Made by a program: the position numbers and the translations under genes. This document shows, in pieces, positions 8,802 through 19,216 of a DNA stretch of 64,000 bases. Position 1 is the first letter of the stretch. Each line of letters opens with the position of its first letter. Below the pieces are notes generated by a model. The model did not search any database, was not told where the DNA came from, and was given only the letters and a program-made list of their open reading frames with translations. Source of the stretch: Cytobacillus eiseniae (GTDB lineage: Bacteria; Bacillota; Bacilli; Bacillales; Cytobacillaceae); NCBI RefSeq assembly GCF_017874625.1, contig NZ_JAGIKZ010000002.1, positions 124,001 through 188,000 of the forward strand, read 5' to 3'.

Positions 8802-10727
8802 ATGCGTGTTTCAAATGTAACAGTAAGAAAAAGGTTAATGATTGCTTTAGTAGTTGGGATTCTTGTATTTTTTATTATTGATTTACGATTGGGGTATGTT
8901 CAGTTCTTTCTAAGTAATACATTGACTGACGGTGCGAAGGAATTATGGAGCAGAGATATTCCCTTTGAACCTGAAAGGGGAGAAATTGTCGATCGGAATG
9001 GGGTTCCACTGGCAACGAATGTAAGTGCACCTACGATATATGTAGTTCCAAGACAAGTGAAGGACCCTGAAGAAACAGCAGAAAAATTGGCTGCGGTTCT
9101 TAATGCCCCGCAAGATAAATTGTATGCTGAAATTACAAAGGTTGCAAAGGATGTTCGAATCTCCGCAGGAAGAAAAATCTCTCATGAGAAAGCAAAAGAA
9201 ATTCGAGCATTAAATTTAGATGGTGTGTATTTAGGCGAAGATTCTAAACGGCATTATCCATTTGGTGACTATTTATCACATGTGCTTGGATTTGCGGGAA
9301 TCGATAATCAAGGACTAATGGGCCTTGAACTTTATTATGATGAAGAATTGAAGGGCAAAAAGGGTTCGGTTCAATTTTATGCAAATGCAAAAGGTGAACG
9401 GATGAATGACATGGCTGATGATTATGTGGCACCAGTTGATGGGCATGATTTACGTCTTACGATTGATTCAAAAGTGCAGACAATTGTTGAGAGAGAGATG
9501 GATATTGCTGAAGCTACTTATAATCCGGATGGAATTATCGCCATTGCAATGAATCCAAATAATGGCGAAATTTTAGCAATGTCGAGCAGACCTAGTTTTG
9601 ATCCAGCGAATTTTAGAAATGTGGATCCAGACATTTTCAATCGAAATCTGCCAATTTGGAGTACGTATGAACCTGGTTCTACTTTCAAAATTATTACTTT
9701 GGCTGCTGCATTAGAAGAAGGAAAGGTTGATCTTGAGAAGGATCACTTCCATGATCCAGGCTCAGTTAAGGTAGGTGGTGCACGCCTTAGATGTTGGAAG
9801 AAAGGCGGCCATGGCAGCCAGTCGTTTCTAGAAGTTGTTCAAAATTCTTGTAACCCTGGTTTTGTTGAATTAGGAGAGCGTTTAGGGAAAGAAAAGCTTT
9901 TTAAATACATTAAGGATTTTGGATTTGGCGAAAAAACAGGGATTGATTTACAAGGTGAAGGAAAAGGGATATTATTTAACCTTGATCGTGTTGGACCAGT
10001 TGAACAAGCAACAACTGCTTTTGGCCAAGGCGTATCAGTTACACCGATTCAACAGGTTGCAGCCATTTCAGCTGCTGTCAATGGGGGAACGTTATATACT
10101 CCGTTTGTCGCCAAGGAATTGATAGATCCAAAAACCGGTGAAGTTATTATGCGAAAGACTCCGGTTGCAAAACGAAAAGTCATATCCAAGGAAACATCTG
10201 AAGAAATTAGACATGCTCTTGAGAGTGTTGTTGCACAGGGTACTGGAGGAAAAGCATTCATAGAAGGCTATCGTGTCGGTGGGAAAACAGGAACAGCGCA
10301 GAAAGCGAAGGATGGAAGATACCTTGAAAATAATCATATCGTATCTTTCATTGGTTTCGCACCAGCAGATGACCCAGAGCTTGTTGTGTATGTTGCGGTT
10401 GATAACCCGAAAGGAACGGTTCAATTTGGGGGTGTTGTTGCCGCACCGATTGTTGGGAATATTATGGAAGATAGTTTAAGAGCGTTAGGTGTCGAACCAA
10501 GAAAAGACCAAATTGAAAAAAAATATACATGGCCTGATGCTCCTATGATTGAAGTGCCAGACCTCGTTGGGATAACCAAACAAGAACTTGGTGAGCTATT
10601 TATCAATCTAAAAATTGATGCGAGCGGATCTGGGAATAAAGTGGTCAAGCAAACACCAGAACCAGGGATTAAATTAAAAGAAGGTTCAACAATAAGATTA
10701 TATTTCGATCAAGTCGAGGATGGCTAA
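8802..10727 (+). CDS. spoVD: stage V sporulation protein D (class B PBP for spore cortex)
   Basis: SpoVD is the sporulation-specific transpeptidase that builds spore cortex together with the SEDS protein SpoVE. The 641-residue product has one N-terminal membrane helix (about 13-33), a dimerisation domain (RGEIVDRNGVPLATN) and a transpeptidase domain with S293-T-F-K, SCN at 349-351 and KTGT from 495. A single C-terminal PASTA domain follows (about 582-638). A strong GGAGGAGG ribosome binding site precedes the ATG. It lies 67 bp after pbpB and has the length usual for SpoVD (about 645). In relatives it is transcribed by SigE, but I could not place a convincing SigE promoter in the short gap. 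Confidence 0.92.
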   Translation: MRVSNVTVRKRLMIALVVGILVFFIIDLRLGYVQFFLSNTLTDGAKELWSRDIPFEPERGEIVDRNGVPLATNVSAPTIYVVPRQVKDPEETAEKLAAVLNAPQDKLYAEITKVAKDVRISAGRKISHEKAKEIRALNLDGVYLGEDSKRHYPFGDYLSHVLGFAGIDNQGLMGLELYYDEELKGKKGSVQFYANAKGERMNDMADDYVAPVDGHDLRLTIDSKVQTIVEREMDIAEATYNPDGIIAIAMNPNNGEILAMSSRPSFDPANFRNVDPDIFNRNLPIWSTYEPGSTFKIITLAAALEEGKVDLEKDHFHDPGSVKVGGARLRCWKKGGHGSQSFLEVVQNSCNPGFVELGERLGKEKLFKYIKDFGFGEKTGIDLQGEGKGILFNLDRVGPVEQATTAFGQGVSVTPIQQVAAISAAVNGGTLYTPFVAKELIDPKTGEVIMRKTPVAKRKVISKETSEEIRHALESVVAQGTGGKAFIEGYRVGGKTGTAQKAKDGRYLENNHIVSFIGFAPADDPELVVYVAVDNPKGTVQFGGVVAAPIVGNIMEDSLRALGVEPRKDQIEKKYTWPDAPMIEVPDLVGITKQELGELFINLKIDASGSGNKVVKQTPEPGIKLKEGSTIRLYFDQVEDG

Positions 10728-10942
10728 ATGAATCATTTTCATGTAAAATAAAAAACGCATTCTAGTTTCTACTTAAACTATGTATGTAATGTACATTTAT
10801 TATTCACTGTGATATGAGCATAAGTGGAAGGATCAACAATTTATTTTCACCCATAAAAATAAGGCTTGTTTTTAATATTGTTTTGCATATGTATGTAAGA
10901 TAAGTCATTTAAAAGTTTATTTTTATGAAGGGAATGAACAAA

Positions 10943-12403
10943 ATGAATTTACATACATTGCTGCATTATTTACAGCCTTATATGGCGTTCAGCGGGATTA
11001 ATCCAGAAATTTCCTCAATCGAAAATGATAGTCGAAATATTGTAAAAGGTAGCTTATTTATTTGTATTAAAGGCTTTAATGTGGATGGGCATCAATTTGC
11101 AGCAGCAGCGGTGGAAAGAGGAGCTGCTGCAATTGTTTCTGAGAAGGAGATGAATCTTCCAGTACCTGTTATTGTTGTTTCAAATTCCAAACGGGCTATG
11201 GCCGTTTTAGCAGCTGCGTTCTTTCAGCAGCCTAGCAAAAAGCTTCATTTAGTTGGAATCACTGGAACAAATGGGAAAACGACCGTCAGTCATTTAATTG
11301 AAAAGATTCTATCCGATACAGGAAAGAAAACTGGCTTGATAGGAACTATGTATACAAAAATTGGCGATAAAAAATATGAGGTGAAAAATACTACACCCGA
11401 TAGTTTAACTCTCCAGCGGATATTTAAGCAAATGGTTGATGAAAAGGTAACCCATTCTGTAATGGAAGTTTCTTCCCATGCCTTGGATGAGGGTAGAATA
11501 CATGGGTGTGACTTTTCGATTGCAGTGTTTACAAATTTAACTCAGGACCATTTAGATTACCATAAAACAATGGATGAGTATAAAAGTGCAAAGGGGTTGT
11601 TGTTTTCTCAGCTTGGAAGTGCTTTTTCCCAAGTATCCCCCAAATTTGCGGTTTTAAATATTGATGATGCGGCTACAGAAACGTATATGAAGGCAACAGC
11701 TGCACATATCATTACTTATGGGATTGATAAGAGCGCTGACTTGCAAGCAAAAAATATTCAAATGAACTCGAGTGGGACAGTATTTGATTTATTGAGCCCA
11801 TTTGGGGTGCATAAAATTTCGATTCAATTGATTGGAAAATTTAATATTTATAATGTGCTTGCGGCAATTGGTGCAGGAATTGCTTCAAATATTCCAATAG
11901 AAGACATTATTCAATCTGTTGTTCATATGAGAGGTGTTTCAGGCCGTTTTGAAACAGTGGATGCTGGACAGGATTACTCGATCGTTGTTGATTATTCACA
12001 TACACCTGATAGCTTGAAAAATGCATTAATTGCTATCAATCAATTTGCTCAAAAACGAGTATTTGTGGTCATTGGCTGTGGAGGAGATCGAGATCGCTCC
12101 AAACGTCCGTTAATGGCAGAGGTTGCATGTAATTATAGTACAGATCCGATTTTTACTTCTGATAATCCTCGAAGTGAAAACCCGGTTCAAATATTGCTGG
12201 ATATGGAAGATGGCGTACGAGGCAAGCAATATAAAGTCATTGTTGATCGGAGAGAAGCTATTCATTATGCTGTGAGATCAGCTAGTGAAGGCGACGTGAT
12301 ATTAATTGCAGGCAAAGGACATGAAACATACCAGTTAGTCGGAAATCAAATCTTAAACTTTGATGACCGTGTTGTGGCAAAAGAGGCGATAGAGGAGCGA
12401 TAA
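10943..12403 (+). CDS. murE: UDP-MurNAc-tripeptide synthetase (meso-DAP adding)
   Basis: MurE adds meso-diaminopimelate to UDP-MurNAc-L-Ala-D-Glu in the cytoplasm. The 486 residues show the Mur ligase ATP loop GTNGKT (108-113), the HDLDYH-type segment QDHLDYHKTMDEY and the DNPR motif (407-410) that marks meso-DAP specificity, so the wall is the A1-gamma type. ATG codons at 10925 and 10934 are also in frame. I chose 10943 because AAGGGA (10928-10933) sits 9 bp before it and the N-terminus then fits MurE. A 215-bp gap separates it from spoVD. Confidence 0.95.
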   Translation: MNLHTLLHYLQPYMAFSGINPEISSIENDSRNIVKGSLFICIKGFNVDGHQFAAAAVERGAAAIVSEKEMNLPVPVIVVSNSKRAMAVLAAAFFQQPSKKLHLVGITGTNGKTTVSHLIEKILSDTGKKTGLIGTMYTKIGDKKYEVKNTTPDSLTLQRIFKQMVDEKVTHSVMEVSSHALDEGRIHGCDFSIAVFTNLTQDHLDYHKTMDEYKSAKGLLFSQLGSAFSQVSPKFAVLNIDDAATETYMKATAAHIITYGIDKSADLQAKNIQMNSSGTVFDLLSPFGVHKISIQLIGKFNIYNVLAAIGAGIASNIPIEDIIQSVVHMRGVSGRFETVDAGQDYSIVVDYSHTPDSLKNALIAINQFAQKRVFVVIGCGGDRDRSKRPLMAEVACNYSTDPIFTSDNPRSENPVQILLDMEDGVRGKQYKVIVDRREAIHYAVRSASEGDVILIAGKGHETYQLVGNQILNFDDRVVAKEAIEER

Positions 12404-12460
12404 AATGTTGATAGCGTATGGTAATTTAGCTATTTTATTTTCAAAAGTCTCTTTTTTAAA

Positions 12461-12759
12461 GGCACTTTTCTAAAAGATTATTGCTTTTGAATCAAATGTT
12501 TTACCAATTAAGTCGGTTGATTGGAGCAGAAGGTGCGAGATTCGTTGAAAATTCTGTCGCATTTCCTTCGTGCGGTGTGAATTCTAAGAAGTCTACTCAA
12601 TGTCCTGTGGGATGTGTTGGACAGCTGAGACCTAAGCAGGAACGTGAGCGACGAGGAGGCTCAAGCGGACTCCCCTACGGAAAGGGAGCACACGTACGCG
12701 GAAATCAACTTTTACCAACTACTTTATCTTAATAATCAACAATGTTTGCGAAAACAGCC
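12461..12759 (+). repeat. interspersed MITE-like repeat, long copy A
   Basis: This non-coding 299-bp element lies between murE and the mraY-linked small ORF. It shares long blocks with 34196-34504 and 56484-56790: the GGTTGATTGGAGC block, the CCTTCGTGCGGTGTGA block, a GGACAGCTGAGACC block and GCGGAAATCAAC. Its ends are inverted: the left end GGC...TTTTCTAAAAGATTATTGCT mirrors the right end CAACAATGTTTGCGAAAACAGCC. It is the most diverged of the long copies at its left end, and no target duplication is visible. Short open frames inside it are by-products of the repeat, not genes. Confidence 0.85.
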
Positions 12760-12851
12760 TTGGAATAGAAGGGGGATTATTCCAAGATACACACTCAATT
12801 TATTGTTTATTTATTTTAAATACTAATGACTTAGTGAAAGGCTTAAAGGAC

Positions 12852-13037
12852 ATGATGGAACTATATTTGGAAAAAATGGATTTATTTACTCAAAGTGAAG
12901 AAAATATGACGAATTACCTCTTTTTAGATAAATTACTTCTGAAAGAAAAGAAAGAAACATATGATATTGCTGAACTAACTGAAAGTGTACAACAGATGAA
13001 AGCCAAGCTTCAACAAGGAAGGGAGGGAACAAGATGA
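12852..13037 (+). CDS. small hypothetical protein coupled to mraY
   Basis: I do not recognise this gene. It encodes about 61 residues from the ATG at 12852 (67 if the GTG at 12834 is used). The product is charged and probably helical, rich in Glu, Lys and Leu, with no cysteine or membrane segment (ends in [16 protein letters not shown]). AAAGGA lies just before the ATG pair at 12852/12855. Its stop overlaps the mraY start as ATGA, a typical sign of translational coupling, which argues that it is translated. It could be a true small dcw protein or simply a leader that carries the ribosome to mraY. The adjacent upstream repeat may have displaced the normal mraY promoter region. Confidence 0.5.
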   Translation: MMELYLEKMDLFTQSEENMTNYLFLDKLLLKEKKETYDIAELTESVQQMKAKLQQGREGTR

Positions 13038-14008
13038 TGGAGAAAGTTATAATTTTCACAATAATTATGGGTTTTTTAGTTACTGTTTTACTTTCTCCAC
13101 TTTTTATTCCCTTTTTACGCAGATTAAAGTTCGGGCAAAGTATTCGGGCAGAAGGTCCGCAATCACATCTTAAGAAAACAGGAACCCCTACAATGGGGGG
13201 GATTATGATCCTTCTCTCAATTACAGTTACTACACTTGTAATGACAGGGAAGTTTTCTGAACCAACAATGAAAATTTATTTATTATTACTAGTCACGCTC
13301 GGATTTGGGTTACTTGGTTTTCTAGATGATTTTATCAAGGTAGTTATGAAGCGAAACTTAGGATTAACTTCACTTCAAAAATTAATTGGGCAAATCATTA
13401 TTTCTGTTATTTTTTATATTGTTTTACGGCAAAATGATTTTTCTACAGAAATACATATCCCATTGACCGACTATTCCTTTGATTTAGGGTGGATGTATGT
13501 ATTCTTTATTATTTTTTGGTTAGTTGGCTTTTCAAATGCAGTGAATCTTACCGATGGTTTAGATGGTCTCCTTTCTGGTACTGCAGCAATCGCCTTCGGT
13601 GCGTTTGCTGTTTTGGCATGGAATCTATCGCAATTTGAAATTTCGATATTCTCCGTTGCTGTTTCAGGGGCAGTCCTTGGCTTTTTAGTCTTTAATGCTC
13701 ATCCAGCTAAAGTATTTATGGGCGACACGGGATCACTTGCATTAGGGGGAGCAATTGCTGCTATTGCAATCTTAACAAAGCTCGAAATAATCCTATTAAT
13801 TATTGGCGGGGTATTTGTTATTGAAACATTGTCTGTTATCTTACAGGTGATTTCATTTAAAACTACGGGAAGAAGAATTTTTCGGATGAGTCCCTTGCAC
13901 CATCATTATGAGTTGGTTGGCTGGTCTGAATGGCGCGTAGTCGTTACATTTTGGACGGTAGGTTTACTTTGTGCAATTTTAGGAATTTATATTGAGGTGT
14001 GGATGTAA
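13034..14008 (+). CDS. mraY: phospho-MurNAc-pentapeptide transferase
   Basis: MraY makes lipid I by transferring phospho-MurNAc-pentapeptide to undecaprenyl phosphate at the inner membrane face. The 324-residue product has about ten membrane helices and the family signatures [24 protein letters not shown] and [14 protein letters not shown]. Two ATG codons in a row (13034 and 13037) follow a GGGAGGG ribosome binding site. It overlaps the upstream small ORF by four bases, and murD follows immediately after its stop. Confidence 0.96.
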   Translation: MMEKVIIFTIIMGFLVTVLLSPLFIPFLRRLKFGQSIRAEGPQSHLKKTGTPTMGGIMILLSITVTTLVMTGKFSEPTMKIYLLLLVTLGFGLLGFLDDFIKVVMKRNLGLTSLQKLIGQIIISVIFYIVLRQNDFSTEIHIPLTDYSFDLGWMYVFFIIFWLVGFSNAVNLTDGLDGLLSGTAAIAFGAFAVLAWNLSQFEISIFSVAVSGAVLGFLVFNAHPAKVFMGDTGSLALGGAIAAIAILTKLEIILLIIGGVFVIETLSVILQVISFKTTGRRIFRMSPLHHHYELVGWSEWRVVVTFWTVGLLCAILGIYIEVWM

Positions 14009-15361
14009 TTGAAAAAGGTTAATCACTATCATCATAAAAAAGTGCTAGTCCTTGGACTAGCAAAAAGCGGAGTAGCTGCTGCATCCCTTTTACATAGACT
14101 TGGCGCGTTTGTTACAGTCAATGATTACTTGCCGCTTTCAGAGAACCAGGAGGCTCAGGGACTATTAGAAAAGGGGATTACAGTCATATGTGGTGGTCAT
14201 CCGATTGAACTGCTTGATGAAGGCTTTGAACTGATTGTTAAAAACCCTGGGATTCCCTATCATAACCCGATGATTGAAGAGGCTGTAAAAAAAGGTATTC
14301 CAATTATTACAGAAGTAGAGCTTGCCTATCAAATATCTGAGGCGGATTTTGTTGCAATAACAGGTACAAATGGAAAAACAACGACAACTACACTCGTTTT
14401 TGACATGTTGAAAGCTGGAGGGAAACTTCCGCTAATTGCCGGAAATATTGGCACGGTTGCTTCAACTGTTGCCGAGGAAGCAACAGTTGATCATACAATT
14501 GTTATTGAACTATCCTCTTTTCAGCTAATGGGGATTACGTCATTTAACCCGAAAATTGCGATTTTAACAAATCTGTATGATGCACATCTTGATTATCACG
14601 GGACAAGTAAAGAATACGTTCAAGCAAAGTCAAATATTACAAGAAACCAAACAAATAATGAATTTTTAATTGTTAATGCTGATCAAGAGGAAACAATGAG
14701 AGTAGCGAGTCATTCTCATGCAAAGATTATCCCATTTTCAACAAAAAGGAAGCTTGATTTTGGTGCTTATCTGAATGACGGTGCAGTATATTTTAACGAT
14801 GAACAAGTGATTGAATTGAATGAAATTCTTCTGCCTGGAGCACATAATTTAGAAAATATTTTATCTGCAATGGCAGCTGCAAAGCTATCCGGTGTTAGTA
14901 ATGAAGCAATTATTCACGTTTTACATTCCTTTACGGGTGTTAAGCATCGCTTACAGTTTATTTGTGAACATAAAGAAAGAAAATTTTATAATGATTCAAA
15001 AGCAACCAATATATTAGCGACGAAAAATGCAATTGCTGCTTTTCGAGAGCCAATTGTTTTATTAGCAGGTGGATTGGATCGAGGGAATGAATTTGATGAA
15101 TTAATTCCTTATTTAAAAAATGTCAAGGCTGTTGTCACTTTTGGGCAAACGGCTAAGAAAATTGAGCAAGCAGCAATAAAGGCAGGAATAAAAACAATAC
15201 AGCATGTCGATAATGTTGAAAAAGCAGTGCCCGTAGCATATCAGCTATCAGATCCAGGGGATGTCATCCTTTTGTCACCTGCTTGTGCTAGCTGGGATCA
15301 ATATAAAACTTTTGAGGTTAGAGGAGACATTTTTATACAAGCGGTGCATATGCTTAAGTGA
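14009..15361 (+). CDS. murD: UDP-MurNAc-L-alanine:D-glutamate ligase
   Basis: MurD adds D-glutamate to UDP-MurNAc-L-Ala. The 450-residue product has an N-terminal Rossmann-like domain ([16 protein letters not shown]), the ATP loop [23 protein letters not shown], and the C-terminal segments [18 protein letters not shown] and [11 protein letters not shown]. The start is TTG directly after the mraY stop, with GAGGTG about 10 bases upstream inside mraY. The order mraY-murD-spoVE is that of Bacillus. Confidence 0.95.
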   Translation: MKKVNHYHHKKVLVLGLAKSGVAAASLLHRLGAFVTVNDYLPLSENQEAQGLLEKGITVICGGHPIELLDEGFELIVKNPGIPYHNPMIEEAVKKGIPIITEVELAYQISEADFVAITGTNGKTTTTTLVFDMLKAGGKLPLIAGNIGTVASTVAEEATVDHTIVIELSSFQLMGITSFNPKIAILTNLYDAHLDYHGTSKEYVQAKSNITRNQTNNEFLIVNADQEETMRVASHSHAKIIPFSTKRKLDFGAYLNDGAVYFNDEQVIELNEILLPGAHNLENILSAMAAAKLSGVSNEAIIHVLHSFTGVKHRLQFICEHKERKFYNDSKATNILATKNAIAAFREPIVLLAGGLDRGNEFDELIPYLKNVKAVVTFGQTAKKIEQAAIKAGIKTIQHVDNVEKAVPVAYQLSDPGDVILLSPACASWDQYKTFEVRGDIFIQAVHMLK

Positions 15362-15471
15362 GGGCTTGGACACGTTAGAGCAAGTTGCAGCTTGGTGAAT
15401 CAACTTATTCGCTTGTGTGCGGGTTATGATGCGTAACGGAGCCCTAAAACTTGCATTCGAGGTGTTTTAAG

Positions 15472-16572
15472 TTGCCAACAAAAAGAACGACTCCTGACCT
15501 AATATTAATAATTGTCACGTTATCATTACTAGCTGTAGGGCTGACAATGGTATACAGTGCTAGTGCAGTGTGGGCAGAGTATAAATTTAATGATTCCTTC
15601 TTTTTCGCAAAGAGACAAATGCTATTTGCGGTCGTTGGCATTGCAGCCATGTTTTTTATAATGAATATTGATTATTGGACATGGAGAACATGGGCAAAGG
15701 TTCTTGTTATTATCTGCTTTGTATTATTAATTTTAGTGCTAATACCTGGAATAGGGAATGAGAGAAATGGATCAAGAAGTTGGATTGGAGTAGGGGCTTT
15801 TTCAATACAGCCTTCAGAGTTTATGAAGCTTGCGATGATCTCCTTCTTAGCGAAGTTTCTTTCAGAAAGGCAGAAGGTGATTACGTCCTTTAAAAAAGGA
15901 TTAGTACCATCTCTAGGGATTGTGTTTCTAGCTTTTGGACTCATTATGCTACAGCCAGACCTGGGAACAGGCACCGTTATGGTTGGGACGTGCATAGTAA
16001 TGATATTCATTGCTGGTGCACGGATTCGTCATTTCGTTTTCCTTGGTTTAATCGGTTTGGCAGGCTTCATAGCACTTGTCCTATCAGCACCCTATCGAAT
16101 GAAAAGGATCACTTCATTTTTAGATCCATGGGAAGATCCGTTAGGGAGTGGATTTCAAATTATCCAGTCCTTGTATGCAATTGGACCAGGCGGCTTGTTT
16201 GGCTTAGGTCTTGGACAGAGCCGTCAGAAGTTCTTCTACTTGCCAGAACCACAAACAGATTTTATCTTTGCAATTTTATCAGAAGAGCTTGGGTTTATTG
16301 GTGGTTCATTTGTTATTTTATTATTTGCCCTTCTTTTATGGAGGGGAGTAAGAATCGCACTAGGTGCACCCGATTTATATGGGAGTTTTTTAGCAGTAGG
16401 GATTGTTGCGATGGTAGCAATACAAGTAATGATCAATATTGGTGTTGTTACTGGATTGATGCCTGTAACCGGAATCACGCTCCCATTTTTAAGCTATGGA
16501 GGGTCCTCGCTCACACTTATGCTTATCGCAATTGGTGTGTTATTAAATATAAGTCGATATTCCCGTTTTTAA
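15472..16572 (+). CDS. spoVE: stage V sporulation protein E (SEDS glycosyltransferase)
   Basis: SpoVE is the SEDS-family peptidoglycan polymerase that pairs with SpoVD for spore cortex synthesis. The 366-residue product has about ten membrane helices and the family hallmarks VYSASAVWAEYKF, RSWIGVGAFSIQPSEFMKLA and GITLPFLSYGGSSL. The frame is open to 15451, but the TTG at 15472 follows GAGGTG at the right distance and gives the family N-terminus MPTKRTTPDL. It closely resembles B. subtilis SpoVE; its sequence and position between murD and murG favour SpoVE over FtsW or RodA. A terminator follows at once, so murG is not simply read through. Confidence 0.93.
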   Translation: MPTKRTTPDLILIIVTLSLLAVGLTMVYSASAVWAEYKFNDSFFFAKRQMLFAVVGIAAMFFIMNIDYWTWRTWAKVLVIICFVLLILVLIPGIGNERNGSRSWIGVGAFSIQPSEFMKLAMISFLAKFLSERQKVITSFKKGLVPSLGIVFLAFGLIMLQPDLGTGTVMVGTCIVMIFIAGARIRHFVFLGLIGLAGFIALVLSAPYRMKRITSFLDPWEDPLGSGFQIIQSLYAIGPGGLFGLGLGQSRQKFFYLPEPQTDFIFAILSEELGFIGGSFVILLFALLLWRGVRIALGAPDLYGSFLAVGIVAMVAIQVMINIGVVTGLMPVTGITLPFLSYGGSSLTLMLIAIGVLLNISRYSRF

Positions 16573-16577
16573 GCTTG

Positions 16578-16607
16578 ACCCTGTGCAGCAGGGTTTCTTT
16601 TTTATTT
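16578..16607 (+). terminator. intrinsic terminator after spoVE
   Basis: ACCCTG (16578-16583) pairs with CAGGGT (16589-16594) and is followed by a T-rich run. It splits the dcw cluster between spoVE and murG. Confidence 0.75.
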
Positions 16608-16639
16608 TTATACAAAATTATAAATTAAAATATTGTGGG

Positions 16640-16915
16640 TAACTTTGCGATATGTTCTGCGCCAAGCTTCACAAGGAATCCTTCGGCAGCATAAGCATCG
16701 CACGAGTATAAGTGCGATGCTTATAGGAGGAGGTCTACTCCCGACGTACAGGGTGTACTAGTGTTGACAATGCAACAGGACATCGCGTTTTTGTCGACTT
16801 CGAGGGTCAACAAGCTAATCCTCCAAAGATTGGTAAAGAACATCTTTCCGTGAGGCTCGTCTTGTGCTATGCCTGAGGCTGATCAAGGCGCTTGCGCTTT
16901 CGTTTTTTTTATAAA
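16640..16915. repeat. structured non-coding segment between spoVE and murG
   Basis: This stretch of about 275 bp is more G+C-rich than its surroundings and has no credible ORF. It contains a perfect 13-bp stem with an 8-base loop (16691-16703 with 16712-16724) and a weaker stem around TTGTCGAC and GTCAACAA (about 16784-16813). It ends in GGCGCTTGCGC followed by eight T. It has the look of an interspersed intergenic repeat of Bacillaceae. It is not related to the MITE-like family in this window and has no second copy here. Confidence 0.55.
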
Positions 16916-17071
16916 GTTTTTGTCATAATACAGGTAGATCTACCTATATTTTATTACATTTACATATCAAAAGGTTTTCTGTTTTTATTCCTTAGATTAT
17001 CTATAGTAGAATAGGGGAAAATGGTGGCCAATTTAATTAAGAAGGTAACACTCAAACTTTGAGGTGAAAAG

Positions 17072-18175
17072 ATGAAGATAGTTGTTAGTGGCGGTGGTAC
17101 GGGTGGTCATATTTACCCTGCATTAGCCCTTATACGAGAAATCCAAAAAGAAAATAAAGATGCTGAGTTTTTATACATAGGGACTGAGAAGGGATTAGAA
17201 AGTAAAATTGTTACAAGAGAAAATATCCCATTTAAATCAATACATATAACGGGCTTTAGACGAAAGCTTTCATTTGAAAATGTGAAGACGGTCCTTCGTT
17301 TTCTAAAAGGTGTTCAAAATAGTAAAAAAATGCTAAAGGAATTTAAGGCTGACATCGTAATTGGTACAGGTGGATATGTATGTGGACCTGTAGTATATGC
17401 GGCTGCAAAGCTTGGAATTCCAACAATTATTCACGAACAAAATAGTGTTCCTGGATTAACAAATAAATTCTTAAGCAGGTATGTGGATCGCGTGGCCATT
17501 TGTTTCAATGAGGCAAAGTCATTTTTCTCAAGTGAAAAAGTTGTATTAACAGGAAATCCACGTGCATCTGAGGTTATTGGCAAGGACGGGATCAAAGGGA
17601 AATTATCTGTGGGATTAAAAACAAATCAACCAGTTGTTTTAATTGTTGGCGGGAGTAGAGGGGCAAAACCTATTAATGAAGCTGTATTAAAATCACTAAC
17701 TGAACTTGGTGAAAAACCGTATCAGATTCTTTATGTGACAGGTGATGTCCATTATGAAGAAGTCCGAAAAGAAGTGGATTTAATCGGAAATCCAGATAAT
17801 GTGATTATTAAGCCGTTCATTCATAATATGCCTGAGGTTCTTGCTGGAACTGATCTTGTGGTTGCTCGTTCTGGTGCCACATCTTTAGCTGAAATCACTT
17901 CATTAGGCATTCCGAGTATCTTAATTCCAAGTCCATATGTAACGAATAATCATCAGGAGAAAAATGCTAGGGCCGTTAGTGATCACGGTGCTGCAATACT
18001 CCTTTTAGAGAAGGATTTAACTGCAAAGAAGCTTATTGAACAAATGGATCAAATTCTGTTAGACGATCAGAAATTAAAAGAAATGAAAAAATCAGCTAAA
18101 CGGCTTGGAATTCCAGATGCAGCGTCTAAGCTATACGATGTAATGGAAGAGCTTGTGAGGGAAGCAGGGAAATAA
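17072..18175 (+). CDS. murG: undecaprenyl-PP-MurNAc-pentapeptide GlcNAc transferase
   Basis: MurG converts lipid I to lipid II on the cytoplasmic membrane face. The 367-residue GT-B glycosyltransferase starts [19 protein letters not shown], the lipid-I-binding glycine loop. It also has the [15 protein letters not shown] segment and the UDP-GlcNAc-binding SGATSLAEI motif with [18 protein letters not shown] precedes the ATG. A gap of about 500 bp separates it from spoVE, whereas these genes are adjacent in B. subtilis. Confidence 0.95.
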   Translation: MKIVVSGGGTGGHIYPALALIREIQKENKDAEFLYIGTEKGLESKIVTRENIPFKSIHITGFRRKLSFENVKTVLRFLKGVQNSKKMLKEFKADIVIGTGGYVCGPVVYAAAKLGIPTIIHEQNSVPGLTNKFLSRYVDRVAICFNEAKSFFSSEKVVLTGNPRASEVIGKDGIKGKLSVGLKTNQPVVLIVGGSRGAKPINEAVLKSLTELGEKPYQILYVTGDVHYEEVRKEVDLIGNPDNVIIKPFIHNMPEVLAGTDLVVARSGATSLAEITSLGIPSILIPSPYVTNNHQEKNARAVSDHGAAILLLEKDLTAKKLIEQMDQILLDDQKLKEMKKSAKRLGIPDAASKLYDVMEELVREAGK

Positions 18176-18260
18176 CTCAAAAAAGAAGGCAGTAGCCTAA
18201 TACAATACGATGCATAAAATAATATTAGTTTTGAATTTTGACTAGGAAGGGGAGAGGTTA

Positions 18261-19169
18261 GTGGAGGACTTAATAACAAAGCTCAAAGAATTAAATATTG
18301 GGAAAGTAATCGAAAACGAACCTTTGGCTAATCATACAACAATGAAAATAGGCGGACCAGCAGATATATTTATCGAACCTTCATCGATTGATCATATGAT
18401 TAAAGCAATGGAGCTTATCAGAGAATCTAATGTGAAATGGACTGTAATTGGAAGAGGGTCTAACTTACTTGTTTCTGATTTAGGAATAGAGGGTGCGGTC
18501 ATTAAGTTAGGGAAAGGATTGTCTACACTTGAAGTCAATGGAACGGAAGTAAAAGCAGGTGGGGGCAACTCGATTGTGGCTTTGTCCACACAAATTAGTA
18601 GACAAGGGCTATCAGGCTTGGAGTTTGCTAGTGGCATTCCTGGTTCAGTGGGCGGTGCTGTCTTTATGAATGCTGGCGCACATGGTTCCGATATATCAAA
18701 AGTATTAAAGAAAGCACTCATTCTATTTGCAGACGGTAAAATCGAATGGCTATCAAATGATGACATGATGTTTTCTTATCGAACCTCAGTATTGCAAAAG
18801 CTACGGCCAGGTATTGTGCTTGAAGCTGTCTTTCAGCTAAAAGCAGGGGATAAGGAACTCATTTTTTCAGAAATGCAAAATAATAAAGAATACAGAAAAG
18901 AAACCCAGCCATGGAATTTCCCATGCGCAGGCAGTATATTTAGAAACCCACTCCCTAATCATGCTGGTAAACTAATCCAAGATGCAGGCTTAAAAGGTTA
19001 TTCCATTGGCGGAGCAAAAATATCCGACATGCACGGGAATTTTATAATTAATACTGGTCATGCAACTGCAAACGATGTGCAGTCATTAATCAATTATATC
19101 AAGAAAAAGATCTATGATTTATACGAAGTAGAGATGCATACTGAAGTGGAAATAATCGGTCGAAAGTAA
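18261..19169 (+). CDS. murB: UDP-N-acetylenolpyruvoylglucosamine reductase
   Basis: MurB reduces UDP-GlcNAc-enolpyruvate to UDP-MurNAc using FAD and NADPH. The 302-residue product is the type II (short) form. It shows the FAD-binding [12 protein letters not shown] and [19 protein letters not shown] segments and the catalytic serine region CAGSIFRNP. The start is GTG at 18261 with AGGGGAGAGG upstream. It follows murG by 85 bp and closes this part of the cluster before a long non-coding gap. Confidence 0.95.
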   Translation: MEDLITKLKELNIGKVIENEPLANHTTMKIGGPADIFIEPSSIDHMIKAMELIRESNVKWTVIGRGSNLLVSDLGIEGAVIKLGKGLSTLEVNGTEVKAGGGNSIVALSTQISRQGLSGLEFASGIPGSVGGAVFMNAGAHGSDISKVLKKALILFADGKIEWLSNDDMMFSYRTSVLQKLRPGIVLEAVFQLKAGDKELIFSEMQNNKEYRKETQPWNFPCAGSIFRNPLPNHAGKLIQDAGLKGYSIGGAKISDMHGNFIINTGHATANDVQSLINYIKKKIYDLYEVEMHTEVEIIGRK

Positions 19170-19182
19170 CGGGAAATAATCC

Positions 19183-19210
19183 TTACTTATCCCATTTTTT
19201 GTGATATAAT
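19183..19210 (+). promoter_or_regulatory. SigA-type promoter after murB
   Basis: TTACTT (19183-19188), a 16-bp spacer and TATAAT (19205-19210) with an extended TGn element form a good vegetative promoter. It would start transcription near 19217, about 410 bp before divIB. Confidence 0.55.
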
Positions 19211-19216
19211 TGTACT

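Noticed and set aside
12453-12767. Target-site duplication for repeat copy A
   Set aside because: The flanks (TTTTTAAA and TTGGAATA) do not match; the copy may have lost or changed its flank.
12481-12826. Open frames of 60-83 codons inside repeat copy A
   Set aside because: The same kind of frame appears in copies C and D with stops and frame changes; these are by-products of the repeat, without ribosome binding sites or known domains.
15990-16628. 212-codon plus-strand frame overlapping spoVE
   Set aside because: It is out of frame within a clear spoVE gene, with Trp/Cys/Arg-rich composition typical of a shadow frame.
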